Assembly (NCBI RefSeq): GCF_963576675.1
Contig: NC_088915.1
Span: 82,531,501-82,595,500, forward strand
DNA from: Euphorbia lathyris
Lineage: Eukaryota > Streptophyta > Magnoliopsida > Malpighiales > Euphorbiaceae
Direction of reading: 5' to 3'
DNA: 64,000 nucleotides
In this document: in pieces, positions 21,790-32,500 of the stretch
Position numbering within the stretch: position 1 is the stretch's first letter
Layout of the letters: each line of letters opens with the position of its first letter
Position numbers and translations under genes: made by a program
The notes under the pieces: generated by a model
What the model was told of the DNA's origin: nothing
What the model saw: the letters and a program-made list of their open reading frames with translations, nothing else
The model's database searches: none

Positions 21790-23449
21790 ATAATACAGAT
21801 CGAAATCGAACAATAAGGTTTTGATCTTAAACCTATAAAGAATTTTTTCTCAAACCTTGCTTGAAGGAGTCAATCCCAATGGAATAGTAACTCAAGCTCT
21901 AATGGATGCTAACATTGATTGATTTCATAAAAGTTGTCTTTCCATACAAATGAGGAGGTTTATATACCTCACTCAATTCAAGAACAAAAAACCTAGATAT
22001 CCAACTAGGGTTACAACTCAAAAAAAAAAAAAAAAATAGGGGTAAATAAGGAAAATAAAGGATAAGTGGTATTTAAGTTATTAATTCTAAGTGGCAAGAC
22101 AGTAAATACATGAGCGGAAAAATAGTAAAATCGGAAAAAGGATAGCAAAACTGACGCATTGTCTCAAAGTTCGGATTGCAGGAAATCACTCCACACGCCG
22201 AGTGAGACAACCCACACGACATGTGAGTCACTCCACACGCCAAGTAGGAATGGCACACGGCGTGTGGCTGGTACTCTGCCTGTCGATGCATAAATTTTGT
22301 TCCTGCTCCACTCCAGCAGCAACCTCACTCGGCATGTGGGTTGACTAACACGCCTTGTGAGGTTTTTTTCCTTTGATCCATTTTCGCTCCAACTTCGGGT
22401 CTTGTGTCGAAAATGTCCGTATCATTCTCCCATTGTTCAAAAAAGTTGGACTCCGACTTGCCTTTGTTGGTTGCAAGAGGACCATTCGGCTTCCATAGGC
22501 TTAAATCCCGCATATTGAAAGAGGTTGATATCTTTTCGATCCAATTGGGGAGAGCTATATGATATGCATTGGCGTTCACCTTCTTAGTCACCTTGTATAG
22601 GCCGTACTTCCTTGGCTTGAGCTTACTACTCAGTTCATTTGCAAGCCTCTCTTTGCTTAAATGTACAATGACTTTATCCCCGACTTCAAATTGGAGATCT
22701 CTCTGAAGTTCATCCACCCAAGCCTTTACCTTGCTATTGCTATTCTATTCCCCGATGCTTTGCTTCACATCTTGGTGCATTTGGTGATAGTCATTGGTTA
22801 GTTGTTGGGCTTCTATATACGCTCTCATTCTCCCTTCGGGGTGTCCCCAAGGTCAAGCGGGTGGTTCAGAGTCTTAGTGTACACAACCTCAAAAGGTGTC
22901 TTCCCCGTGGTTGAACTTACGGCGACATTGTATGCAAACTCAGCTTGTGCTAATATATAATCCCACATCTTCGACTTGTCTCAATATTTACTCCTCAATA
23001 GATTACCCAAGGTTCGGTTGACCACCTTCATTTGCCCATCCGTTTGGGGGTGTGCGGTAGTGCTATACTTCAAAGTGGTCCTAAGAATAGTTCATAAGGT
23101 ACGCCAAAAATCACTAACGAACTTGGTGTCCCTATCTAACACTATACTTTTAGGAACTCCATGCAACCAAACTACCTCTCGAAAGAACAACTTTGCAATT
23201 ATCGTGGCATCATTTGTCTTACGACACAGGATGAAGTGTGCCATTTTACAAAATTGATTGACAACCACAAAGGTTAAATCCATACCTCGTTGAGTTCTTA
23301 GTAGTCCTAACACAAAGTCCATGGAGAGGACCTCCCGTATTGATTCCAGCATCGACAATGACATAAACAAACCGGCATTGGTGGCATGCCCTTTAGACGT
23401 TTGGCAAACCCCACATCGGGTCTCATATTGAAGATTTCTGCATCATCAA
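21790..23449 (-). mobile_element. Ty3/gypsy retrotransposon fragment inserted in repeat copy B
   Basis: Copy C (25905-25930) reads straight across this place (..CGCTTTTTAAATGGATGCTTG), so the insertion lies between CTCTTTT (about 21787) and AAATGGATGC (about 23450). It contains the integrase remnant and a 3' region with CACACGGCGTGTGG-like words. A TATA-like TATATAAACC (minus strand, near 21955) suggests part of an LTR at its left end. No second LTR is present. Confidence 0.75.
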
Positions 23450-23534
23450 ATGGATGCTTGTGTTCAAAGTACGTTAAGAGGTGTTTTGGAAAATAAACCA
23501 CAATTGCCGCTCGTTGAGTAAATCCATTAATCAC
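22325..23534 (-). pseudogene. Gypsy integrase remnant
   Basis: Read from 23534 leftwards in several frames: zinc-binding end ([18 protein letters not shown]), integrase core ([56 protein letters not shown]), then [16 protein letters not shown], and the C-terminal part (LQFEVGDKVIVHLSKERL, KLKPRKYGLYKV) to the stop at 22325. The third catalytic acid of the DDE triad is changed: most gypsy integrases have DGQTEVVNRTL, here the position is Lys. Stops and frameshifts are spread over 22.7-23.1 kb. Protease, reverse transcriptase and gag are absent. It is an old, dead fragment. Confidence 0.88.
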
Positions 23535-23967
23535 GTCACATTAAGTAAATTCAAGAGATATAATAATATTTTCGAAGCTCAAGGGTCTAATTGAATTTTC
23601 ATTTATCAATTTCAGAAAGTTATTGATATATTCAAATTTTAAATTCAGACATTAACTAAAATATTTTAATTGATCACCCCTAAGCATTGGATTACCCTAT
23701 ATCTGAATCTTGGGTCCAACAATAGCTACAAACAATTAATACAATTAAAAACAAGCCATGGTCTATTCCAATATTGATTGAATTTTATATGTACAATTTT
23801 AGATTATAATATTTCACACATGATCAACATGAAATATTTGATTGGTAAAACTTATTTCTTATCCTTCAATTCTTTAATGCTGGATGGTGGAAAATTGCAT
23901 AATGCATATATCTTGTCTCCATCACTAATTAATTTATGAAAAATGACATTTTACCAGAAAGTTAGAA

Positions 23968-24324
23968 GGATAAATAATTTATTAATCCCTACATTTTACA
24001 TAATACTTAAAAAACATATTGTAAGGTCTTTATTCTTTGTAAATATTAACTATTTGGTCATTTTGCCTATTTTTTATACTTTTAACCTTTATATTTGGTA
24101 TAAACAGACATACAGAAAATAACAGAGTAATATGGTCATTTTGTATTATACTATGACAGTCCTGAAAGCTAAGATATTTTTGGTTAAAAATAAAAAAAAA
24201 TTAGACAAAATGACCAAAGAGTTAATATTAACAAAAAATAGGAACCTTATAATGTGTTTTTTAAAATGTGAGGACTAAACATTATGTTATGATAAAAAGG
24301 TGGAAACTAATAAATTATTTATCC
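23968..24324. repeat. Foldback element in repeat copy B
   Basis: 357 bp. GGATAAATAATTTATTA at the left is matched by TAATAAATTATTTATCC at the right, with long imperfect arms (TTTGGTCATTTTG against CAAAATGACCAAA). Copies A and C lack it at the same place, so it is an insertion. Confidence 0.75.
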
Positions 24325-24822
24325 ATAAACCTATGTCAGAAATGAAATGTCCATCCTCCAAAATTTTATTTTTGAATATTAAACTCATCCAATTTTGTAT
24401 TTGATTTAGCAAGATAGTTCCTTTAATAAGATTCTATTAATAATAATCATTGAAATGGATGGATGATACGTTAAATAAAATTTCCACATGGATTTATTAA
24501 AGAAAGTGACAACCTGGTTAAATCGGCCCTAGAAGGGCTAAAGAGGGGAATGGGTACGAGTCAATATTTTTGACATAAACGAGCTGGATTCGGTTTGATG
24601 ATTATATGGAAATTTTGTTTAACATGTCGTCCATATGTCCATTCTTGTGACTCTGTTGGAATTCGATCAAAAGAACTATAGAAGAAATCAAATTCAAAGT
24701 TCGATGAGTTTGACTTTCTGAAATAAAGTTTCGTGGCATTGATGTTCCATTTATGATAATTAGAGAATCATGGATAACTAACATGTTGGAAGTGGAGTTA
24801 ATCACACCCGTGATCCTCTAAG

Positions 24823-25422
24823 CAGGGCCGGCTCCGGACTGTTTGAGGCCCTAGACGAGATACGAAATATAGGCCTTTTATACAAAAGTAAAATTATATA
24901 TATATATATATATATATATGCAATATCCTCTCTTTTGACATAAAAATACTTTAGAATTGAAAAAAGATGAAAAAATATATATATTCATGTAATATAAAAT
25001 TTAATATTTATCGAAAAATTATTCTAGCCTTTTGAGATGCAAAATTACTAATTAAAATTTTAAATTCAATGTCCTTTCATGTCTCTTTTTCAATAGATAA
25101 TAAAGTTAAACCATGTGCTTTAATAGTATATATAGCTGTTTTTTTTTATGTCATTTAAAGTTAAAAAAAAAGAGACGTTGCAAGATTTTGAAAAACGGTA
25201 AAATACGGATTTGACAGACAAATATATAAAATATAGACTCAATAGACCGGTGTATATATAAAATTTGGATATTTGATTGATAGATATATATTGGATTTGG
25301 ATAGAAGAATAAATAAATTCCATGATGGTCCTAACATATTAAACTAAAGATACATATGAGGCCCTACTTTTTTTGGGGCCCTAGGCGGTGGCCTTGGCTG
25401 CCTTAAAGGCAAGCCGGCCATG
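24823..25422. mobile_element. hAT-type MITE (CAGGGCCGGC end) with 8-bp TSD and empty site
   Basis: 600 bp. CAGGGCCGGCTC at the left and AAGCCGGCCATG at the right form an imperfect inverted repeat. TSD CCTCTAAG at 24815-24822 and 25423-25430. Repeat copy C has the unoccupied site GTGATCCTCTAAGTATAAGG near 28273. An (AT)n tract lies at 24896-24919. Confidence 0.92.
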
Positions 25423-26157
25423 CCTCTAAGTATAAGGAATGAAACACTAACGCAATAGAACTTAAATTTTTAACATCAAAATTATCAAACTCTGTACTTT
25501 TCTTTTCTCATATAGTCATTTTGACAATAACAATCATTGAAAAGAACATGGGGCTGACATGTAAGTCAATTTTTTTTCATATGGATTATTTTTTTTTAAT
25601 TTAATTTCGACTTGCTAGGTTTTATTGATGTGAGAAATCGAAAGAGAGTGGAGGGATAAAATTGAATGAGCTGAGTTTGGTGACATATATTTTTTTTTTA
25701 TTTATGTATAAAAATTTGACTTGTGTGTTGTCTATGTGTCTTTTTAGCGATTGTTATTGGTAAAATCAGAATAAAATGACTAGAGATGAAATTAAACAAC
25801 ATAAAGTTTGATGCTTTTGACATTTAAGATTTTAAATTTTATGCGTTTATACTTGAAGGACCATAAGGGTTAATACACGAAAAATGAAAGATCGGAAATC
25901 TCATGACTTTTTCGCTTTTTAAATGGATGCTTGTGTTCAAAATAAGTAAAGAGGCATTCTGAAAAATAAACCACATGCCGCTCACTTGAGTAGATCAATT
26001 AATTATGTCACATTAAGTAAATTTAAAGAGAACAATAATATTTCCAACGTTCAAGGGGCTAATTGATTTTTTTATGTCAATTTCAGAAAGTTATTGATAT
26101 ATTAAATTTTTAAATTCAGCCATTAACTTTTTTTTTTTTTAATTGATCACTTCTAAG

Positions 26158-26674
26158 TAGGGCTGCACAAAACTAACCGAAAAACCGATTTCCGAAACCG
26201 AAACCAAACCGAAAAATAGGTTAACCGTAACCGATGGACTAGTTTATGGTTTTTATTTTAAAAACCGATGGTTAACCGAAACCGAAAAATAAACCGATTA
26301 TGTATTAATAAACATAAAACTAGTATAAATATATGTAGAAATTTAATTATCAATCTATAAATATACATATTTATATTTAATTTTTAAGTTAAAAATATCA
26401 AAATAACTTAAAACTTATTTGTTTTGGCAATTTTGTTAATTAAATTTGAAGTTACATATTTTTATTTAATATTTAAATAATTATATATTTATTTTAAAGT
26501 GAATAATTAAAGATGTAAAGTGACATTTGCTACGAAAAGTCACTAATGGTTAACCGACCGAAATATAGGTTAACCGACCGAAGTTTATATTAACCGAAAT
26601 ATGGTTAACCGAATTAAATGGACTGGTTAATGGTTTTTATTAATGGACTGGTTAACCGACCATGTGCACCCCTA
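26158..26674. mobile_element. hAT-type MITE (TAGGGCTGCAC ends) with 8-bp TSD
   Basis: 517 bp. TAGGGCTGCAC (26158) and GTGCACCCCTA (ending 26674) are near-perfect inverted ends. TSD CTTCTAAG at 26150-26157 and 26675-26682. The interior is full of GGTTAACCGA/TCGGTTAACC words, as in the MITE at 13110. Copy B has the unoccupied site near 23683. Confidence 0.92.
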
Positions 26675-26782
26675 CTTCTAAGCATTGATTGAATTTTATA
26701 TCTACAATTTTAGATTATAAATAATTCACACATGATCAACATGAAATATTTGATTGGTAAATTTTGTTTCTTATCCTTCAAT

Positions 26783-27725
26783 ATTTTTTAAGAAAAAAAT
26801 AAAAAATAATATATCTCGACATAAATTACAATTCATAAATACATTATTGAAGTTTAATAAGCATTTTTAATATCATATCGTGATAGAGTAATAGTAGACT
26901 GATTTAAACTTTTTTTGACACAGCCGCGAGAAATACACTCCACTGATAATCGATTTCATAATCTTTTTCTCTAGGAACGACTTCATGATCTTTCAATGAG
27001 TCAGATCCATGTGATATAGCCAAGACTTTTCTGCTTTTCACAAGGTTGTAAAAACGCTATGTGCTAGTCGGACGGATAGGGCCCTTGAGGATTAATCGAA
27101 TTTGTATTTTTATATTTTTAATTTGTTAATCAACAAATTATTATATAAATTCAATTAAAATATGTATTATACTACCAAAAACAATAGTATAAAATTATTT
27201 AATATAGAAAAACATGTATATTTGGAACATATATATCTTTAAAAATGTGCAACCATCAATATTTCAATAACAATATCATTGAAATAATTCAAAAGTGAAT
27301 TATAATAAAGAAAAAAATAAATTAATAATAAAAAATGATTTTCTTCATCGTCGTCTAGGCGGAGCCTAAGCAGCTAAAAATTGGTTAGGGGCCAAAAAAT
27401 CCGCCTAGAATGACTAATCAGAGAAAATCGATGCGGATTCTCGATTTCAAACGCCCAGACAGGGCCTAGGCGGGCTTCATTTTGAACAGTGGCTTTTCAT
27501 GAAGTAAACCATGATAACGTTTATATAGTGAGACATACAACAACTACTCATAAAGGGAGGAAGACAAACAAACTATAAATAAAGAAGAAAATACAAAATC
27601 TACCATAACAGATCAATTAACGTATTCAAGCAAAATAAAGCAAAAACTATACTTATCTTCCGACTAAAAGCCGGAAAGAAACTCAAAACCTAGATAAAGA
27701 AGACCATTTTTTTTTTTTTTTTTGA
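26783..27725. other. Unclassified inserted segment in repeat copy C
   Basis: Copies A and B lack these ~945 bp. They are bracketed by similar words (TTATCCTTCAAT on the left, TTGTCCTTGAAT on the right), perhaps a diverged TSD of about 12 bp. A T run of 17-18 lies at 27710-27723. The segment itself was hit by a hAT MITE at 27041-27491. No coding frame recognised. Confidence 0.5.
27041..27491. mobile_element. hAT-type MITE (CA.GTTGTAAAA family) with 8-bp TSD
   Basis: 451 bp. Ends CAAGGTTGTAAAAACGC and, inverted, CACTGTTCAAAATGAAG. TSD GCTTTTCA at 27033-27040 and 27492-27499. GC-rich GGCCTAGGCGGGC-type words near the right end. Same family as 35615-36116. Confidence 0.85.
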
Positions 27726-28859
27726 CGACATTATCTTGTCCTTGAATTCTTCAATGTTGGATAGTGAAAACTACATAATGCATATATAATGTCTCCATCA
27801 CCAATTAATTTATGAAAAATGACACTTTGCCAACAAAGCTAGAATGTTATAGTCTTCCAAGTATTAAAATTGTAACGTGAATATCACAAAAATTTATCTT
27901 TAACATTAAACCCCCTTTAATCGGGACATGTGGACGACACGTTAAACAAAATTTCCATGTGAATTAATTTTAAGAAAATGATAACTCGATTAAACCGGCC
28001 CAAGACAGATTAAAAAAGGGAATGGGTATGAGTCAGTATTTTTGGCAAAAACGGGCCGGATTGAATTTGGTGATGTGTCATTTAATTTTTTTTTATCTAT
28101 ATGAAAATTTGTTTAACGTGTTGTTCATGTGTTCATTCTAGTGTTTGTGCCAAAATTTGGTAAAAAAAATTCAAAATTTGATTAGAAGTTTCATAACATT
28201 GATATTCCATTTGTGATACTTATAGAACTATGGATGCAATTAACGCGTTGGAAGTGGGGTTTATCACACTCGTGATCCTCTAAGTATAAGGAATGAAATA
28301 ATAATGCTACAAAAGTTAATTTCTGATAATAACAGTTACTGAAAAGAATATGCAGATGACATATGTAAGCTAAAATTTTCAAACATGGATTAAATTTTTT
28401 TTTTTTACCAAATTTTGCTTGATAGGTTTTGCTGATGTGAAAAATTGAAAGAGAGTAGATGGATGAAAGTGAAAGAGTTGAATTCGAAGATATATATTTT
28501 TCTAAGTTATGTATAAAAATCTGACTTACATATATTGTCTATGTATCTTTTTCAGTGACTGTTATTATCAGAATCAGGATAAAATGACTATGGACAAATT
28601 TTATGATTCTAATATTAAGAAATTACGTTTTATGCATTTGTGTTTTATTTTTAGTATTTGGAGGACTATACATATAATTAACCCATCGGAAGTGGGTATG
28701 GATGCTATTCACCAGTTCACCATTTTTTAAGAAGAAATTGCTGAAAAGATGAAAAATGTGAAATTCATGTGGATTGGTTTTCTGTTGCATCTCTTCCTAA
28801 TGCTAAAATGCAAGTAAAAAAGGACTAAATCCGTATTTGGTTTTTACGGTATCCAAAAT

Positions 28860-29210
28860 TTTATCATTTGTCGTCTGAAGTATTTTTATAGGTGATATTT
28901 AATGATTTTAAATGGAAAATTAAATAATTTATTAAATTTTATATATGATATAATTTTTGACACATGATATGTAAACATGACAATTGTTTTAAGTTTTTTC
29001 CTATATAGATTTTATACGTGGATAAATAAAGAAATAATTTTATTTTCTTATTTATCCACGTATTAAGTCTAGATGGAATGTTTTTAAAAACAATTATTAT
29101 GTTTACATGTCACATGTCAAAAATTATAACATGTGATAAAATTTGACAAATCAATTAGTTTTCATTTAAAATGGGTTAAATGTTGAGACGATAAATGTTA
29201 ACAAATAATA
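28860..29210. repeat. Foldback element of about 350 bp
   Basis: Inverted arms around a centre near 29045: ATACGTGGATAAATAA with TTATTTATCCACGTAT, and ACATGATATGTAAACATGAC with GTTTACATGTCACATGTC. No TSD found. Confidence 0.7.
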
Positions 29211-29224
29211 TATAAAGGGTAAAT

Positions 29225-29504
29225 GACAAGATTTTAAATACCCATGAAGCTCAGGAAAAAACATCATAAGGTTTTGAATTTTTTTTTATTAAGATCTCAA
29301 TATTTTAATTCTATTGGATGAACTTTTAACTAGGGTAAAAATGTCATTCAAAAAAAGATAGAAATAAACTATTTAAAAATTCTTATAAAATCAGTTTTTT
29401 CAAATTAGTTTTTTTAATCAAATAAGTTTTTTCAAACCTCTATTCACCCAACACCACTATTAAATGTTTGACTAGTCAAAACCTTTAAAATGACTCAAAC
29501 CTCT
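29225..29504. repeat. Repeat related to 53110-53335
   Basis: ..GGGTAAAAATGTCATTCA.., ..ACTAGTCAAAACCTTTAAA.., CTCAAACCTCTAATTTTACC matches 53130-53317 in order. The 5'-truncated LINE starts where this copy breaks off. Confidence 0.75.
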
Positions 29505-32500
29505 AATTTTACCTGGCGTCGGAGCCTGCTGTTTGCCCGCTTGGACCGGGCTCTTGGCAACAATGAGTGGTAGGTTGCTTACCCTAACACGGTCATCCAT
29601 CATCTTACTCGTATAAAATCTGACCACAACCCTCTCCTAATCTCTACTGGCTCGAGCACTAATCTGCCTCATGACCGGCCTTTTTGTTTCCTTAAGGCTT
29701 GGTTTGATCACCCTGACTATGACAAAGCTTTTCTTTCCTATTGGAGATCCCCAATGACAATCTCTTGGACAATATTCAGTAGGTTTGAGCTGATCTCCAA
29801 GGCTGGAATAAAAGAGCTTTTGGCAATATTTTCCATAGGAAGAGGAAGCTTCTAAGTCGAATTAAAGGAGTCCAAAAAGCAATTGAAGATCACCCATCCA
29901 CTCATCTCCACAATATTGAACTATCTCTTTTGTCCGAACTGGAAACTACTCTTAGGCAAGAGGAATTCTTTTGGTATCAAAAATCTAGATGTAATTGGAT
30001 CAAAGAGAGGGACAAAAACACCTCTTTCTTTCATGCGGCTACTCTTGGTAGGAGGCGGCGTAATCTGACCCTGGGGCTTAAACTTAATGGTTTAGGTTGG
30101 TGCATGGATGACCGGGTTATTAAGGAGGCATCAATTTCTTTTTATAAAACCCTATTTACTGAGGATAGCACACCTCATGCCTTTTATAGTGATACCATTG
30201 GGGGATTTCCTCAGCTCTTTGCTATGGAATTCAGTATGCTTCAGGCATTGCCCCTCGATCTCGAAATCAAGGATGTTGTTGAGCGATTTCTTCAAGTGCA
30301 CGATTTCGCTTGTAGTAATAAAAAGATATCGATCCCACAAGGAACGTTTTTTTCACAAAAACTTATTTAAATATAGTTTAAATACGACTTAAGGTTTATT
30401 TAATAGATAATCGTTAATTGAATTTGGTTTTGAGATTGATTTAATAAGAATCAGATTAGAATATACGTAGAATGTTAGAAATCAATTCTGTTTTGAGTTT
30501 GAATTACAAAACAGAAACATTTAGTGTTTAAGACCAAGAGAATAATTGTACTCGTTTGCATTAAGCAAAGAAAACAACTTTAAACTTTATAAAAATTATA
30601 TATGTGTAATAAACGTAAACTCCTTCAATTAAAAGGCTTTGAACCGTAGAGAATCTCCCCTGGTTCTGAGCGGATTTCTACATTGACCAAATTTATACTT
30701 GTTTTCGATAAGCCGACCTAACGATCATATCGTCCGTAAGAATGAATTTGCCAAAGTGTTCAACAAAGTTTCCTTGTAAAGATTTTGAATTTAACTACGT
30801 TTTAATGAAAACACCAGAACTTTACTTCAGATCATTTACCAAAGTAACTACATAAGAATTTATTGAATTGCATGAACTTTATTAGATGAAGTGTGAATTG
30901 ATACAAGTTTACAGAGAAAAAAAAGCATGGAAGAATTCAAAACAACATTGGAGTTCTGGGTCGTCAATCCTTTCCTCAAACCTCGTTAGAGTTTGTCAGG
31001 CTCCGGGGTCGAATCCGCTACTTAATCTTCTCGCTGAATCTTCGGAATAGAGATTGTTCTTCTACTACCAAAATGTAAACTAGTCTTGAACATATCTTAA
31101 TCTAAATCTAATTGCTACTGTGTTTGTAATTAATTTAAGAACAATGTGTGTACATCAAATTGTTTTTACAAAATCGAACTCTAACTCTGAATCGTTTCTG
31201 ACTCAGAATTTCTGCATAAATTCTGTACTAATCTCTCTCTACAACTCTGAAATCAACTCTTTATTTATAGATGTTGAAGAGTCGTGTTTAAGAGTCGTGT
31301 TTAAGATTCATGTCCGCTGCGAAGAGACGTTTCTATCCATCCAAACGGACGCGTTTCTTTGAATTTCGACATGTGAAGGATGTGCTGCAGGAATTTCTGA
31401 TGTTACCGAGATGGGAGAATCTCAGCCGAGATTGAGGAGTAAAATTTCTATCTTTAGAACGCAAGGGAAAACGTCTGGGAGACGCGTGTCGCGACCGAGA
31501 TTAGGGAATCTCGGTCGCGACACGGGAGTTTTTTCCCGGCATCGACTCTGTTTCATCATCTTCGATTCGGTGCGTTGATTTTCTTCGTCTTTTGCTCGTA
31601 ACTTAAGGTTTTTCCTTCGTTTTTGACCTCTTTTCATTCCTATTTGGATTTTACCAAATATTTAGGTACCTTGCATGAAAGAAACATATTCGGACGTAAA
31701 AGTACTCTAAATAGATATAAAGAGCACGATTTCATAGCAAAACTGATGTAAATATTGATATTTTAGGTATATTTTGGGCTTAACAGATGTGCTTTTCTCC
31801 ATGCATCCGTGGAAGGGCCCCGGGGTTGACGGGCTGCATGCCGGGTTCTTTCAACTCCATTGATAGACTATGGGGCCGAACATATGTTGTATGGTCAGGA
31901 AGGCCTTCCAAGAAGGGGACTTTAGTCATGACTTGAATAAAACGCTCATTGTCCTCATTCCAAAAAAAGATCGACCCGAGACTTTTGGTGACCTTCGCCC
32001 TATCAGTCTTTGTACCATAGCGTACAAGATCATCACTAAAGTTATATCTAACAGATTGAAAAAAATTATGCCTAAACTCATTCTCCCTCAACAAACGAGC
32101 TTTGTTTCTGGTAGGAATATTAACGACAATATTATAATTGTGCAAGAAGCAATTCATTCGATGAGATTCAAAAAAAGGGAAAAAAGGTTGGATGGCTCTT
32201 AAGGTTGACCTTGAAAAAGCCTATGATAAACTCAATTGGCAGTTTATCCGAGAGACTCTAGAGGAAGTGAGTCTGCCTTCAAACCTGATCAAACTTATTA
32301 TGAAATGTATTACCTCTGTTACTTTCCAAATTTAGTGGAACGGAACCATCTCGGAGAGCTTTGCTCCATCTAAGGGGGTTCGTCAAGGTGACCCCATGTC
32401 CCCCTATATTTTTGTCATCCGTATGAAGAAGTTATCCCATAGAATCAGTCAGGCAAAATCTAGTGAGGTGTGGCACCCCCTCTCATTGGGCAAAAAAGGA

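Larger units (their letters stand above)
21700..25870. repeat. Local repeat copy B (with three insertions)
   Basis: Collinear with copy C (25871-28735) from CTTAATACATGAAAAAATGA (about 21732, cf. 25873) to GGACCATAAGGGTTAATA (about 25858). Three interruptions account for the extra length: a gypsy fragment (about 21790-23449), a foldback (23968-24324) and a hAT MITE (24823-25422). The shared sequence has no open frame or known domain, so the nature of the ancestral unit is unknown. Confidence 0.8.
25871..28735. repeat. Local repeat copy C
   Basis: Head-to-tail partner of copy B. It carries a hAT MITE (26158-26674) and an inserted segment of about 945 bp (about 26783-27725). The end, about 28280-28690, matches 25437-25860 (GAATGAAA.., TTGATGTGAGAAATCGAAAGAG-like, TATGTATAAAAATYTGACTT). 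Short open frames here (28191-28382, 28509-28730) are not conserved between copies and were not called as genes. Confidence 0.8.

Noticed and set aside
22170..22340. Reiterated CACACG/CGTGTGG words, considered as a regulatory array
   Set aside because: They lie in the 3' part of the gypsy fragment, where such palindromic words are common; irregular spacing and no conserved unit.
28191..28730. Frames in repeat copy C that read like small proteins
   Set aside because: Not conserved in collinear copies A and B, where stops and indels interrupt.
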